Part shown: positions 25,007-34,692 of the stretch, in pieces
Numbering within the stretch: the first letter of the stretch is position 1
Layout of the letters: each line of letters opens with the position of its first letter
Assembly: GCF_027944115.1 (NCBI RefSeq)
Contig: NZ_JAPJZI010000001.1
Span: 2,294,001 to 2,358,000, forward strand
Length of the DNA stretch: 64,000 nt
Direction: 5' to 3'
Origin: Hoeflea prorocentri
Lineage (GTDB): Bacteria > Pseudomonadota > Alphaproteobacteria > Rhizobiales > Rhizobiaceae
Notes under the pieces: generated by a model
Databases searched by the model: none
Seen by the model: only the letters and a program-made list of their open reading frames with translations
What the model was told of the DNA's origin: nothing
Program-made: the position numbers and the translations under genes

Positions 25007-26451
25007 CGTATTGTACTCCGTATGGCCGGGTATGTTTCCCGGTACTGTTGATATGCATCCTCATAGGCTTGACGCATCAGCGTCACCGGTTCGATGGACC
25101 GATCGACAGGCGGCGGCGTGCAGGACGCGAGCGATGCCCTGCCGGCCGCCAGCATGGCTAGCCGCGCCGCGCCGAACGCGGCACCCACATCGCCAGCGGC
25201 CGGTACGTCAATGGGAACGTTCAGCGCCGTGGCGATCGTACGCAGCCAGTAGTCGGATCGCGATCCGCCGCCGCTGGCTACAAGGCGCTCGATTCCCGTT
25301 CCCGTCGCCTGCAGCGCTTCAAGGCTGTCGCGGAAGGCAAAGGCGACGCCTTGAAGGATAGACGCCGTGATGGCGGCGGTATCCGTATCGAGTGAAACAC
25401 CGGTCAGAATACCCCTGATCGCTGCATCATTGTGCGGCGTGCGTTCACCGGACAGGTATGGAAGGAAAAGCCCTTGGGGTTCACGCAATGTCTCACCAAG
25501 CTCTTGTGTCAGGGATGCGGCCGATTTGCCCACAAGCGCGGCAAACCAGTTGAGACTGTCAGTTGCCGACAGGATTACGCCCATCTGGTGCCAGCGGTCC
25601 GGCAACGCATGGCAGAAGGCATGAACCGCACTTTCGGGCTCGGGACGGTAAACATCGTTTGCGGCGAAGATCACGCCGGATGTTCCAAGCGAAACGAAAG
25701 CCGAACCGTCGGCGATTGTGCCCATGCCCATGGCGGTCGCGGCATTGTCGCCTGCACCGCCGGCAACAACTGTGCCCGGCCGCATGCCCCATTCCATCGC
25801 GATCTCCAGGCGCAACGCGCCGCCGGCCTGGCTGCCCTCGACAAGGCGCGGCATCTGATCGGCGTCCATGGACGAGGCAGCCAGCAACTCGGCGGACCAA
25901 CGCCGATTGCCCACGTCAAGCCAGCTTGTGCCGGAGGCATCCGACATTTCAGATATATGTTCCCCTGTCAGCCACAGGCGCAGATAATCCTTCGGCAACA
26001 GGACCTTGGCGATTTTACTGAAGATGTCGGGTTCGTTGTTCTTCACCCAAAGCAGCTTTGGCGCGGTAAAGCCGGGAAAGACGATGTTCCCCGAAATCGC
26101 CCTGAACTTCGGATCGGCGTCAAGCTGCGCCGCCTCGGCGTGCGCGCGTGTATCGTTCCACAGCATACAGGGCCGCAGCACCCCATCATCCGCATCAATC
26201 AGGGTTGCGCCGTGCATCTGACCGGATAATCCGATGGCGCTGACCTCCGCCAGGGATACCGGGGACGTAACCTTGAGCTTTCCGACAGCACTTCGGGTTG
26301 CCTCAATCCAGTCCGCCGGGTCCTGCTCAGACCAGCCTGCCGACGGACGCGAAACCTTCAGATCCGCCGTCGCCGAGGCCACAATCTGCTGTTTATCATC
26401 GATAATCAGCGTCTTGACGCCGGATGTGCCAAGATCAATGCCGAGATACAT
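25003..26451 (-). CDS. xylB: Xylulokinase
   Basis: FGGY-family kinase, 482 residues, phosphorylating D-xylulose to xylulose-5-phosphate for the pentose phosphate pathway. N-terminal [18 protein letters not shown], the substrate-side [13 protein letters not shown], the ATP-binding [11 protein letters not shown], and [19 protein letters not shown] are typical. The frame runs to 26496, but ATG 26451 preceded by GGAGGAAAT is the evident start. There is a 97-bp gap to xylG. Confidence 0.96.
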   Translation of the reverse strand: MYLGIDLGTSGVKTLIIDDKQQIVASATADLKVSRPSAGWSEQDPADWIEATRSAVGKLKVTSPVSLAEVSAIGLSGQMHGATLIDADDGVLRPCMLWNDTRAHAEAAQLDADPKFRAISGNIVFPGFTAPKLLWVKNNEPDIFSKIAKVLLPKDYLRLWLTGEHISEMSDASGTSWLDVGNRRWSAELLAASSMDADQMPRLVEGSQAGGALRLEIAMEWGMRPGTVVAGGAGDNAATAMGMGTIADGSAFVSLGTSGVIFAANDVYRPEPESAVHAFCHALPDRWHQMGVILSATDSLNWFAALVGKSAASLTQELGETLREPQGLFLPYLSGERTPHNDAAIRGILTGVSLDTDTAAITASILQGVAFAFRDSLEALQATGTGIERLVASGGGSRSDYWLRTIATALNVPIDVPAAGDVGAAFGAARLAMLAAGRASLASCTPPPVDRSIEPVTLMRQAYEDAYQQYRETYPAIRSTIR

Positions 26452-26548
26452 ATTTCCTCCATCGGCGCTCAGGCACTGCGAGCCGTCTACCGCCATACAT
26501 GCCGTCTAACAGCACCCGGGTCTACCAAACGCCATCCCGCATATTGTC

Positions 26549-27337
26549 TCATGAAGACAGGGCGCCAGGCCCCGGCGTGGCGCCGGGCGGGCATTTGCCG
26601 AGAATGATCATTCCGAGCACCTCGTCCTTGTCCACATCACCCGTCTTGGCGTGCCCGACGACCTGGCCGTTCTTCATAACGGCAACGCGGTCCGCCAGAT
26701 CGAACACGTCGTGGATATCGTGACTGATGAGAAAGATGCCGATCCCCTCGGACTTCAACTGAAGGATCAGTTCCGAAACCTGCGCGGTTTCCTCCGGACC
26801 AAGAGCCGCCGTCGGCTCGTCCATGATAAGAATGCGGGCGTTGAACAGAATTGCGCGCGCAATCGCAACCGATTGCCGCTGCCCGCCCGAAAGCGCCTTG
26901 ACGGGATCCTTGAAGCGCTGGAAGCGCGGGTTGAGGCGGCCCATCACCTCGCGCGCCTTGGCTTCCATCGCGACATCGTCAAGCGTACCCCATGACGTCA
27001 GCAGCTCCCGCCCCAGATAGAGGTTCGCAGCCGTATCGACATTATCGGCCAGCGCCAGGGTCTGGTAGATCGTCTCGATCCCGTAGCCCTTTGCGTCGCG
27101 CGGATTGTCAATCGTCGCCGCGCTGCCATCGATGTGGATCTCGCCGGCATCGCGCTGATAGGCTCCCGAAAGGATCTTGATCAGTGTCGATTTACCGGCG
27201 CCATTGTGCCCAAGCAGTGCCACGACTTCCCCGGCGAACAGGTCCACCGATGCATCGTCCACGGCATGGATGCCGCCGAACGAGATTGAGATGTTGCGCA
27301 TATCAACCAGGGGCTGGATTTGATTGTTGGTGTTCAT
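26549..27337 (-). CDS. xylG: ATP-binding subunit of xylose ABC importer, single-domain
   Basis: A 262-residue ABC ATPase. Walker A is [15 protein letters not shown], the signature [15 protein letters not shown] and Walker [14 protein letters not shown]. Escherichia coli XylG and RbsA carry two nucleotide-binding domains (about 500 residues); this one has a single domain, as is common in Rhizobiales sugar importers. ATG 27337 is chosen over an upstream extension that would overlap xylH. Confidence 0.9.
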   Translation of the reverse strand: MNTNNQIQPLVDMRNISISFGGIHAVDDASVDLFAGEVVALLGHNGAGKSTLIKILSGAYQRDAGEIHIDGSAATIDNPRDAKGYGIETIYQTLALADNVDTAANLYLGRELLTSWGTLDDVAMEAKAREVMGRLNPRFQRFKDPVKALSGGQRQSVAIARAILFNARILIMDEPTAALGPEETAQVSELILQLKSEGIGIFLISHDIHDVFDLADRVAVMKNGQVVGHAKTGDVDKDEVLGMIILGKCPPGATPGPGALSS

Positions 27338-27354
27338 GATCGTTCTCCCCGCCC

Positions 27355-28677
27355 CTAGTGCTGCGATCTGCGGTAAAGCGAATCGAGCCACACCGCGATG
27401 ACCAGAACGATGCCGACAACGATGTTCTGCAATGGTGTGTCCACGCCCATGATCACCATGCCGGACTGTAGCGACTGCATGACAAGCGCACCGATCATGG
27501 CGCCGGCGATGGTGCCCACGCCACCGGCAAGGGATGTGCCGCCGATAACGGCTGCGGCAATCGTCAGCAGTTCATCAAGCGTTCCCTGCGCATTGGTGGC
27601 GGCGTTGAGGCGTGCCGTCGAAATCGCCGCAGCGATGGCGCACAACACACCCATGATGATGAAGATCTTCATCGTCACCCAGCGCGTGTTGATACCGGCC
27701 AGATCCGCCGCCTCGGGGTTCCCGCCCAGGGCGAACACATAACGTCCGAACCGCGTGCGTGTGGCAAGGAAGGTCATCACAATGCCGACGCCGATGGCGA
27801 CAAGGACGGGGACTGCGATGCCGTGCCCGATGAAGACCTCGGTCTCCGGTCCTTCGATTTGGCCGTCCCGGATCATTCTGCGCACGATGCCGATGGGATA
27901 ATAGTATATGTTCACGATGTAGACCGCGCCCAGAACGAGCACGCATCCGATACCTGCCAGGAAAGCTTCGGCCCAGACCGGACGCAGCGGGAACTGGAAC
28001 CGTTTACGCTGCCGGCGTGCAAAAGCGATCATCGCGACAATCGCAATGCAGGCGATCACACCCAGTATCCAGCTCGCATCGACACCGACGGAGCCTTTTG
28101 GCCCGCCACCCAAAAGGCGAAAAGTTTCATTCATCGGCGCGACGGTGCGGCCCGATGTAACCCACCAGGCAGCGCCGCGCCAAACCAGCAGGCCGCCGAG
28201 TGTCACAATGAACGCCGGAACGCCCCAATAGGCTATGACATAACCATGCAGCGCACCGATGGCCGCGCCCACCACAATGCCGACCGCAAGAGCGATGATC
28301 CATATGAAGGGGCTGTCGAAACCAATGATCTGAGGAAGGATTTCCGCCTGGGTCACCGCCATGATCATGCCGACAAAACCCAGGATCGAGCCGACGGAAA
28401 GATCGATGTTGCGTGTGACGATCACCAGAACCATGCCGGTCGCCATGACGGCGATGGACGCGGTCTGTACCGAAAGGTTCCACAGATTGCGCGGCGTCAG
28501 GAACAGTCCGCCGGAGAAAATATCGAACAGGATCCAGATCAGCAGCAGAGCGCCGATCATGCCGAGCATACGGGTGTCCAGTTCGGTGGCCTTGATGAAA
28601 CGTCCAACCGCGGACAATTCCGCGGCGCGTGCGCCGTCGGTTGTCTGGGCAGACTGAGAGTCCGTATTGCCGGTCAC
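27355..28677 (-). CDS. xylH: Permease subunit of xylose ABC importer
   Basis: Hydrophobic 440-residue inner-membrane permease of the ribose/xylose type with about ten membrane segments, for example [35 protein letters not shown] and [14 protein letters not shown], and the cytoplasmic [19 protein letters not shown] coupling segment. The likely start is GTG 28677 with GGGGGAG 5 bases upstream; the frame extends to 28713 without a better site. It follows xylF across a stem-loop and precedes xylG by 17 bp. Confidence 0.92.
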   Translation of the reverse strand: MTGNTDSQSAQTTDGARAAELSAVGRFIKATELDTRMLGMIGALLLIWILFDIFSGGLFLTPRNLWNLSVQTASIAVMATGMVLVIVTRNIDLSVGSILGFVGMIMAVTQAEILPQIIGFDSPFIWIIALAVGIVVGAAIGALHGYVIAYWGVPAFIVTLGGLLVWRGAAWWVTSGRTVAPMNETFRLLGGGPKGSVGVDASWILGVIACIAIVAMIAFARRQRKRFQFPLRPVWAEAFLAGIGCVLVLGAVYIVNIYYYPIGIVRRMIRDGQIEGPETEVFIGHGIAVPVLVAIGVGIVMTFLATRTRFGRYVFALGGNPEAADLAGINTRWVTMKIFIIMGVLCAIAAAISTARLNAATNAQGTLDELLTIAAAVIGGTSLAGGVGTIAGAMIGALVMQSLQSGMVIMGVDTPLQNIVVGIVLVIAVWLDSLYRRSQH

Positions 28678-28703
28678 GGCCGCTCCCCCTTTATCTTGCA
28701 AAA

Positions 28704-28733
28704 GGCGCCGCAACCCGCAGGGATCGCGGCGCC
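28704..28733 (-). terminator. Stem-loop between xylF and xylH
   Basis: GGCGCCGC (28704-28711) and GCGGCGCC (28726-28733) form an 8-bp G+C stem with a 14-nt loop; on the coding strand the stem is followed by TTTTG. It probably attenuates or stabilises the transcript so that xylF is made in excess of the membrane subunits. Confidence 0.7.
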
Positions 28734-28757
28734 CATGTGCTCGCCAATGGCGTCATT

Positions 28758-29798
28758 TTAGTTACAGGCTGCGACCGTGCCTGCACCTACACCCTGGCAA
28801 ACCACGTCCTTGCCGACCCACCCGGCGTCGATCACGAGGTTCAGATTGTCCTTTGTGATCGGAACAGGTGCAAGGAAGATGGCGTTCATTTCGACGCCTG
28901 CCGGACCACCGGACCACTTAACAGAACCCGGAACATCCGACATGGACGTGCCATCGGCCAGAAGCGATGCGATCACAGCGGCGTTCTTGCCGAGTTCACG
29001 GGCATCCTTCCAGACCGAAACGGTCTGCGTGCCAAGTGCGACACGGTTCAACGCCGCATGATCGCCATCCTGTCCGGAAACCGGAACACTGCCATCCATG
29101 CCCTGAGCCGACAGGGCCGCCACAACGCCGCCCGCGGTGCCATCGTTGGAAGCGACAACCGCATCGATATTGTTATCGTTGGCGGTCAGGATCTGCTCCA
29201 TGTTCTTCTGGGCATTTTCCGGCTTCCAGCCATCGGTGTAGGCTTCACCGACATTCTTGACCTTACCGGCGTCCATGGCCTCCTTCAGCACTTCCATCTG
29301 ACCGGAAAACAGGAAATCCGCGTTCGGATCGGACGAGGAACCCTTGATGAAGGCGTAGTTGCCTTCCGGCATGGCGGCGAAGACAGCCCTTGCCTGCATG
29401 CGACCAACTTCCTTGTTGTCGAAGGTGATGTAGAACGCTTCCGGGTTCTCGATGAGCCGGTCATAACCGACGACCGGAATGCCTTCCGCGGAAGCCTTTT
29501 CAATCGCTGGCCCGATTGCTCCGGAATCCTGCGCAAGAATAATCAGCGCATCGGCGCCCTGGGAAATCAGCGATTCAACATCGGTGAGCTGTTTGGACGC
29601 TGACGACTGGGCATCCGCCGAGATGTATGTATTGCCGGCCGCCTCGATCGCAGCCTTCATAGCTGCCTCGTCGGTCTTCCAGCGTTCTTCCTGAAAGTTG
29701 GACCATGACACGCCGATGGTCTTGCCTTCAGCAAGCGCCATTCCGGTGGACGATGCAGCGAACACCGCACCGATGAGTGCGGCCTTAAGGATCTTCAT
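28758..29798 (-). CDS. xylF: Xylose-binding periplasmic protein
   Basis: A 346-residue sugar-binding protein of the ribose/xylose family. It has a signal peptide ([19 protein letters not shown], cleavage near ALA-EG), then a type I periplasmic fold with [56 protein letters not shown] and [15 protein letters not shown], a close match to the XylF pattern. ATG 29798 is preceded by GGGAGG. It is the first gene of the xyl operon and faces the ROK regulator. Confidence 0.95.
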   Translation of the reverse strand: MKILKAALIGAVFAASSTGMALAEGKTIGVSWSNFQEERWKTDEAAMKAAIEAAGNTYISADAQSSASKQLTDVESLISQGADALIILAQDSGAIGPAIEKASAEGIPVVGYDRLIENPEAFYITFDNKEVGRMQARAVFAAMPEGNYAFIKGSSSDPNADFLFSGQMEVLKEAMDAGKVKNVGEAYTDGWKPENAQKNMEQILTANDNNIDAVVASNDGTAGGVVAALSAQGMDGSVPVSGQDGDHAALNRVALGTQTVSVWKDARELGKNAAVIASLLADGTSMSDVPGSVKWSGGPAGVEMNAIFLAPVPITKDNLNLVIDAGWVGKDVVCQGVGAGTVAACN

Positions 29799-29861
29799 TT
29801 GTACTACCTCCCAATGAATGAACCGGGGCGCCCTTACCCGTGCGACCGGCCCACGCTTGCA

Positions 29862-29888
29862 TTCGAGCCATTTAATTCGAGGCTCGAA
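29862..29888. promoter_or_regulatory. Palindrome between xylF and the ROK regulator: candidate XylR operator
   Basis: TTCGAGCC (29862-29869) and GGCTCGAA (29881-29888) are perfect 8-bp inverted arms with an 11-bp A+T-rich spacer, 64-90 bp upstream of xylF. A long spacer with symmetrical arms is usual for ROK-family operators. Confidence 0.7.
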
Positions 29889-30012
29889 AAAAATAGTGAC
29901 TTAATAGAAAAGCTGTGTCAACTTGAAATTTGCATCGAGATAAGTTGTTGTAATGCAGCAATTTATTTGCACTGCACTATACTGTGTTGTCGATTGGGAG
30001 GTTGTCGGGACA

Positions 30013-31251
30013 TTGGTTGAACTGGGTCGGTCGGACGATGTACGCAAGCGTAACCGCAGCCGCATTCTGCATGTCCTGCGTCGTAATGGCCCGGTTTCGA
30101 GGAAGGGTATCAGCGCAAGGACAGGCCTGAGCGCATCGACCGTATCGGCAATCACGTCAGAGCTGATCGACGAAACCGTCATCATTGCGACAGGCAGGGA
30201 TGATCCAACCAGTCTCGGTCGCGGCCGGCCGCAAATCCGCCTGGCGCTCAATCCCCGAGCCGCACTTGTCGCCGCCGTCATGGTGCAGCTCGACAATATA
30301 TCGGTTTGCATATCGGACTATTGCGGCGAGCGTGTTGCCGACGTTGACCGGGCTTTCCGGGCCCGCCGCGCCTCCCCGGACGGCTTCCGCAAGGCGTTGA
30401 TCGAAATGGTGCGCGAGGCGCTGCTGAAGGTTCCGGAAGGCTCAGGCGCGCTGAAACGCATGCGTCTGGGTGTACAGGGCGTCACGGATGTCGACGGCAC
30501 CTCGATGTTGTGGTCGCCCATCACTCCACATCGCGACCTCGCCTTCAAGGCTTATCTCGAACCGGTTTTTTCCGCACCGGTGCAACTCTCCAACGATTGC
30601 AGCATGATCGCCCGGGCGCTGCACTGGCGTGCGCCGGACCGCTTCAACAACAATTATGCCGCCGTCCTGCTTTCGCACGGTATCGGTATGGGCCTGATGC
30701 TGAACGGTGACCTTGTCAGCGGCATCCGCTCTTCCGGGACCGAATTCGGGCATCTGTCGCATATTCCCGATGGCGCGCTGTGCCGCTGTGGACGCCGGGG
30801 CTGCATCGAAGCCTATGCCGGCGACTACGCGATCCATCGACGGGCGCAGGCAACCGCGGAGACCGAAGCCCCCAGAAACGACATCAGCTATGATGAGATG
30901 GACGAGGTGTACCGCGCCGCACTCGGTGGGGACCAGGATGCCATTGCGGCCTATGCAGACGCCGGACGAGCCCTGGGAACCGGGCTTGCGGACATGTATG
31001 CCCTTGTCGATTCATTTCCCGTCGCGTTCGTCGGCCGTGGCACCCAGGCATTCGAGTTCATCGAAGAACCGCTTCGTGAAGCGATCAGCGCCACGAAACT
31101 GGACGTCATAGCTGACGAGATCGACATTCATTGCTTTCCGGACGAAAAGCCTTTGATTCTGGAAGGATGCACCGTTACAGCACTTTTGGAGGTGGATGAG
31201 ATGTTTGCGCACGCAACGCAAACGCGGGAGGTTGAGAAGAATGCTGTCTAG
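30013..31251 (+). CDS. ROK-family transcriptional regulator, probable xylose repressor
   Basis: A ~412-residue ROK regulator. The N-terminal winged helix (RKRNRSRILHVLRRNGPVSR, then GLSASTVSAITSEL) is followed by a sugar-kinase-like domain with the ROK zinc motif CRCGRRGCIEAYAG and SHGIGMGLMLNGDLVSG. The longest frame starts at ATG 29953 but adds an atypical 20-residue leader; a GGGAGG at 29996-30001 points to TTG 30013, so the start is uncertain. It is divergent from xylF across a palindrome, so a XylR role is likely. Its 3' end overlaps the di-haem cytochrome gene by 11 bp, which joins the two in translation. Confidence 0.87.
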   Translation: MVELGRSDDVRKRNRSRILHVLRRNGPVSRKGISARTGLSASTVSAITSELIDETVIIATGRDDPTSLGRGRPQIRLALNPRAALVAAVMVQLDNISVCISDYCGERVADVDRAFRARRASPDGFRKALIEMVREALLKVPEGSGALKRMRLGVQGVTDVDGTSMLWSPITPHRDLAFKAYLEPVFSAPVQLSNDCSMIARALHWRAPDRFNNNYAAVLLSHGIGMGLMLNGDLVSGIRSSGTEFGHLSHIPDGALCRCGRRGCIEAYAGDYAIHRRAQATAETEAPRNDISYDEMDEVYRAALGGDQDAIAAYADAGRALGTGLADMYALVDSFPVAFVGRGTQAFEFIEEPLREAISATKLDVIADEIDIHCFPDEKPLILEGCTVTALLEVDEMFAHATQTREVEKNAV

Positions 31252-32662
31252 TCGAGTTCTGTTGGCAGGCCTTACTCTTTTGTTGGCAACGTTGCCCGCA
31301 AACGCTGAAGACATGCCGCCCTGGTCGGAACGCACCATCGGGACACCCCCTGATCCGTCGCGTTTCAGCGGCACCCTTTCCCTGCAACTCCTCGAAGAAC
31401 TTGTCGATCGGGGAGAAACGCTCTTTACGGCAAAGTTCACGACGCTCGACGGCGCCGGCCGGCCGATGGCGACACAGGCCATCATCCCGACCCGCCGAAA
31501 ACGCCCCTCTCCTCAAATCTTTCAGCGCCTGCCCGGCGGCGATGCGAACGCCTGCTCGTCGTGCCACATTGATCCCGTCGTCGGCGGCGCCGGCGATTTT
31601 GTGACCAATGTCTTCGTTTCCGAGGGTTTCAACAACGCCGATTTCGACACCACCGACCCGCAATTCTCAAATGAACGCAACACAAACCATTTGATGGGTG
31701 CGGGTTTGGTCGAGCTTCTCGCCCGGGAGATGACGGCAACGCTGCAGGGTCAGCGAAAAGATGCCTTGAAAAAGGCCCGCCAGAACATAGAGCCGGTCAC
31801 CGCAAATCTTGTTGCCAAAGGCGTCGATTTTGGAGTGATCACCGCCTATCCGGACGGCACGGTCGATCTTGCCGGAATTGACGGTGTCGACACAGATCTC
31901 GTCATTCGACCCTTCAGCCAGAAGGGAGTCATCGGATCGCTGCGGCAGTTTACTGTCAATGCGCTTAATCATCATCACGGCATTCAGGCGGTCGAACGCT
32001 TCGGAAGCCGCTGGACGGGTACGGATGATTTTGACGGCGACGAGGTGGCCGATGAAATGAGCCCGGTGGATGTGTCGGCCCTTGTTGCCTGGCAGGCTGC
32101 GCGTGAGCCGCCCGTACAGATCGTACCTGACAACGCAGAATGGCGGGAACTGGCAAGCCAGGGTGAGACCATCTTTGGCGCGCTTGGCTGCAATACGTGC
32201 CACCGCCCGACCCTGCCGCTTGAAAGTCTGAAGTTCTCGGACCCCGGTCCGCTCGACGCGGCGGGAACGCTGAGGCAGGGCGAAACGCCGCATGGCGCAA
32301 TATATGATCTTGCCCTTTTTGATTGGGCAAAGAGCCTGCCTCGCGACGAGAACGGCGCGGTCCTTGTGCCGCTTTTCAGCGATCTCAAGCGACACAAGAT
32401 TGCCGACCAGCAGGTTTCCGCATTGGGCAATGAACTGCTTGGTCAGCGATTTGTCGATCGCGACGTCTTCAAGACGGCTGAGCTTTGGGGCATCGCATCG
32501 ACCGGCCCCTACGGCCACCGTGGCGATCAGACCACGCTCGATGAGATTATCCGCGTTCACGGGGGTAGCGGGAGAGACAGCCGCAATGCCTATATCGCGC
32601 TGCCGGAGGAAGACAAAACGGCTCTTATCGCATTCCTGAAAACTCTGGTGATCAAGCCATGA
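31241..32662 (+). CDS. Periplasmic di-haem cytochrome c, DUF1111/thiol-oxidoreductase-like
   Basis: A 473-residue exported protein: signal peptide MLSSRVLLAGLTLLLATLP with cleavage near ANA-ED, then two haem-c sites, CSSCH (near residue 107) and CNTCH (near residue 318). The C-terminal part (GPYGHRGDQTTLDEIIRVHG, then LPEEDKTALIAFLKTL) matches the end of DUF1111 di-haem proteins, relatives of the MauG/cytochrome c peroxidase group. ATG 31241 has GGGAGG upstream and lies inside the end of the ROK gene. It overlaps the next gene by 4 bp. Substrate and electron partner are unknown. Confidence 0.85.
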   Translation: MLSSRVLLAGLTLLLATLPANAEDMPPWSERTIGTPPDPSRFSGTLSLQLLEELVDRGETLFTAKFTTLDGAGRPMATQAIIPTRRKRPSPQIFQRLPGGDANACSSCHIDPVVGGAGDFVTNVFVSEGFNNADFDTTDPQFSNERNTNHLMGAGLVELLAREMTATLQGQRKDALKKARQNIEPVTANLVAKGVDFGVITAYPDGTVDLAGIDGVDTDLVIRPFSQKGVIGSLRQFTVNALNHHHGIQAVERFGSRWTGTDDFDGDEVADEMSPVDVSALVAWQAAREPPVQIVPDNAEWRELASQGETIFGALGCNTCHRPTLPLESLKFSDPGPLDAAGTLRQGETPHGAIYDLALFDWAKSLPRDENGAVLVPLFSDLKRHKIADQQVSALGNELLGQRFVDRDVFKTAELWGIASTGPYGHRGDQTTLDEIIRVHGGSGRDSRNAYIALPEEDKTALIAFLKTLVIKP

Positions 32663-34317
32663 AGAAAGAATTGCTGACCGCAGGCCTTGCCGTCCTTGCC
32701 GCAACTTTGCCGCTCAATGCTTCGGATGAAGAAACGGAGGCTGGCCTACCCCAGATGGACGTTCCGGTTTTTGCCGAGCAGGCGGCCGCCGCCGGGATCG
32801 ATCACAGTTACCAGGGGCCATGGGAGTATTTTGTCGGCGGCGGCGTTGCCGCGTTCGACTGCAACGGCGACCGTTATCCCGATCTGATGCTCGCCGGCGG
32901 AACCGGGCCGGTTCAGCTTTATGTGAATGAAAGCCAGGCAGCGGAGGGCTTGCGGTTTTCAAAACGCGATATCGCAGTCAGCCAGTCCGATCTTGAGAAG
33001 GTCACCGGCCTTTATCCGATCGATATCGACAATGATGGTTACAAGGATGTTGTCCTGTTGCGGGTCGGTCGCAATATCGTTCTCAAGGGCGGTCCCGACT
33101 GTACATTCGAGCCCGCCAACAAAGAATGGGCCATCGATGGCGGACGCGCCTGGACGACGGCCTTCGCCGCGACGTTCGAGGCAGACAACGCTTTTCCTAC
33201 CCTCGCATTCGGCAATTACGTCGATCGCTCGGCGCCGGGCTCGCCCTGGGGCACCTGCCACGACAATGTGCTGCTTCGGCCATCGGACGGCGAGCAACCG
33301 AGTTATGGCGAACCGTATGTGCTGACGCCGGGATTTTGCGCGCTGTCCATGATCTTTACCGACTGGAACCGTTCCGGCACCCCCGCTTTGCGGATCACCA
33401 ACGACCGCCACTATTACCGCGGCGGCGAAGAGCAATTGTGGCGGGTTGATCCGGGCAAACCGGCCCGGCTCTACCGGCGTTCGGACGGCTGGCGGCGTGT
33501 GAGCATCTGGGGCATGGGCATAGCGGAGGCCGATATCAACGCTGACGGATATCCCGAATACGCTCTGACATCCATGGGCGACACCAAGCTGCAAACGCTG
33601 GACGAAGAGGCGGAAGAAGGCAGGCCCGTTTATCGCGATATCGCCTATGAGCGAGGCGCAACGGCACACGTGCCCTATACCGGGTCTGAGAACAAGCCGT
33701 CGACCGGCTGGCATACCGAATTTGCCGACTTCAACAATGACGGGGAGCTCGATCTATACATCGCAAAGGGCAATGTGGAGGCCATGCCGGACTTTGCATC
33801 CTTTGACCCGGACAATCTGCTTCTTGGTGCCCATGACGGGTCTTTCGTCGAAACGGGCCATCTTGCCGGCATTGATCTGGACCGGCGCGGGCGCGGCGCG
33901 GCAATCGTGGATTTCGATCTGGATGGCTATCTCGACCTGTTGGTTGTCAACCGCGAAGCGCCGGTCAGCCTGTTCCACAATCGCGGCGGGCGGACTGAAT
34001 GGGGAACGCGGCCAATGGGCAACTGGCTGCAGATTGAACTGAGCCAGGACGGCGACAATCGCAACGCGGTGGGTGCGACAATCCTGGTAAAATCCGGAAA
34101 CGAGACGCGCTCGCGCCGCATACAATCGGGCGGTGGCCATGCCTCGGGCCATTCGGGCTTCATCCATGTGGGCACCGGTGTTGCCGAACGCGCGCAAATC
34201 CGGGTGCAGTGGCCGGACGGAGAATGGAGTGCTCCGTACCGGGTTTTCGCCAACAATTTTGTCATGATCGAGAAAGGTGCCACAGAGGCCCGATACTGGT
34301 ATCCGGCACAGCACTAA
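32659..34317 (+). CDS. Exported CRTAC1/FG-GAP repeat protein with ASPIC-UnbV domain
   Basis: A 552-residue secreted protein with signal peptide MKKELLTAGLAVLAATLPL. Several calcium-loop FG-GAP/VCBS-type repeats are visible: FDCNGDRYPDLMLAGG, PIDIDNDGYKDVVLLRVG, AEADINADGYPEYALTS, FADFNNDGELDLYIAKGN and VDFDLDGYLDLLVVN. The last ~110 residues (NWLQIELSQDGDNRNAVGAT, then QSGGGHASGHSGFIHVG) form an ASPIC/UnbV domain. Such proteins fold as beta-propellers and often accompany redox or TonB systems; activity is generally unknown. The ATG overlaps the cytochrome stop (ATGA), so the two products are made together. Confidence 0.87.
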   Translation: MKKELLTAGLAVLAATLPLNASDEETEAGLPQMDVPVFAEQAAAAGIDHSYQGPWEYFVGGGVAAFDCNGDRYPDLMLAGGTGPVQLYVNESQAAEGLRFSKRDIAVSQSDLEKVTGLYPIDIDNDGYKDVVLLRVGRNIVLKGGPDCTFEPANKEWAIDGGRAWTTAFAATFEADNAFPTLAFGNYVDRSAPGSPWGTCHDNVLLRPSDGEQPSYGEPYVLTPGFCALSMIFTDWNRSGTPALRITNDRHYYRGGEEQLWRVDPGKPARLYRRSDGWRRVSIWGMGIAEADINADGYPEYALTSMGDTKLQTLDEEAEEGRPVYRDIAYERGATAHVPYTGSENKPSTGWHTEFADFNNDGELDLYIAKGNVEAMPDFASFDPDNLLLGAHDGSFVETGHLAGIDLDRRGRGAAIVDFDLDGYLDLLVVNREAPVSLFHNRGGRTEWGTRPMGNWLQIELSQDGDNRNAVGATILVKSGNETRSRRIQSGGGHASGHSGFIHVGTGVAERAQIRVQWPDGEWSAPYRVFANNFVMIEKGATEARYWYPAQH

Positions 34318-34321
34318 AAAA

Positions 34322-34349
34322 GGGGTAGCTCGGCGCGATGAGCTACCCC
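34322..34349. terminator. Stem-loop after the CRTAC1 gene
   Basis: GGGGTAGCTC (34322-34331) and GAGCTACCCC (34340-34349), a 10-bp perfect stem with an 8-nt loop, begins 4 bp after the CRTAC1 stop. Read rightward there is no T-run; read leftward it is followed by seven T. It probably ends the ROK-cytochrome-CRTAC1 transcript but is strongest as a terminator of opposite-strand transcription. Confidence 0.6.
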
Positions 34350-34467
34350 CTATCGAGCTATCTGGCAGCGGGACTCGCTGCCGGATCGCCGAACGCATTG
34401 CCTTGCACCGTTGCGGTGCCAGGAAGGACAATGATGTCACTCCCTGTGTTTTTTCGTTTCAGCAGCT

Positions 34468-34487
34468 TCGATTCGAAAACGAATCGA
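34468..34487. promoter_or_regulatory. 20-bp palindrome upstream of the beta-helix gene
   Basis: TCGATTCG-AAAA-CGAATCGA, perfect 8-bp arms with a 4-bp centre. It lies about 35 bp upstream of the A+T-rich promoter-like stretch. A regulator binding site or a short hairpin; no matching regulator can be named. Confidence 0.5.
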
Positions 34488-34692
34488 GACAAATCCGAAA
34501 ATATTTCACATATATGATATTTGCAATATTTGATTGCAATCGAGATACAATACAAAACGAAAGTATAAGAAGACCATACAGCCCCAATACTTCGTAACCA
34601 TAACATTCGATGGATACGGTCCGCTGCTTGCCAAAGCAGACCACCGATGCAACATTTCAACCACAGATAAAGACAAGCAAATCGGTCGCGAG

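Larger units (their letters stand above)
34318..34692. other. 375-bp non-coding region with stem-loop, palindrome and A+T-rich promoter-like stretch
   Basis: Contains, in order, a stem-loop at 34322-34349, a perfect palindrome at 34468-34487, and an A+T-rich stretch from about 34495 to 34565 with TTGCAA at 34521 and 34534 and TACAAT at 34546. A frame open from ATG 34534 runs into the beta-helix gene but its first 53 codons look non-coding. Confidence 0.5.

Noticed and set aside
26452-26548. Short direct repeat GCCGTCTA in the xylB-xylG gap
   Set aside because: Eight bases twice in this gap without symmetry or position relative to a start is not meaningful.
27823-28761. 312-codon open frame on the plus strand
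   Set aside because: Antisense to xylH; very hydrophilic, mirror of a membrane protein, no start signal.
31667-32704. 345-codon open frame on the minus strand
   Set aside because: Opposite the di-haem cytochrome gene, whose haem motifs and signal peptide show the true coding strand.
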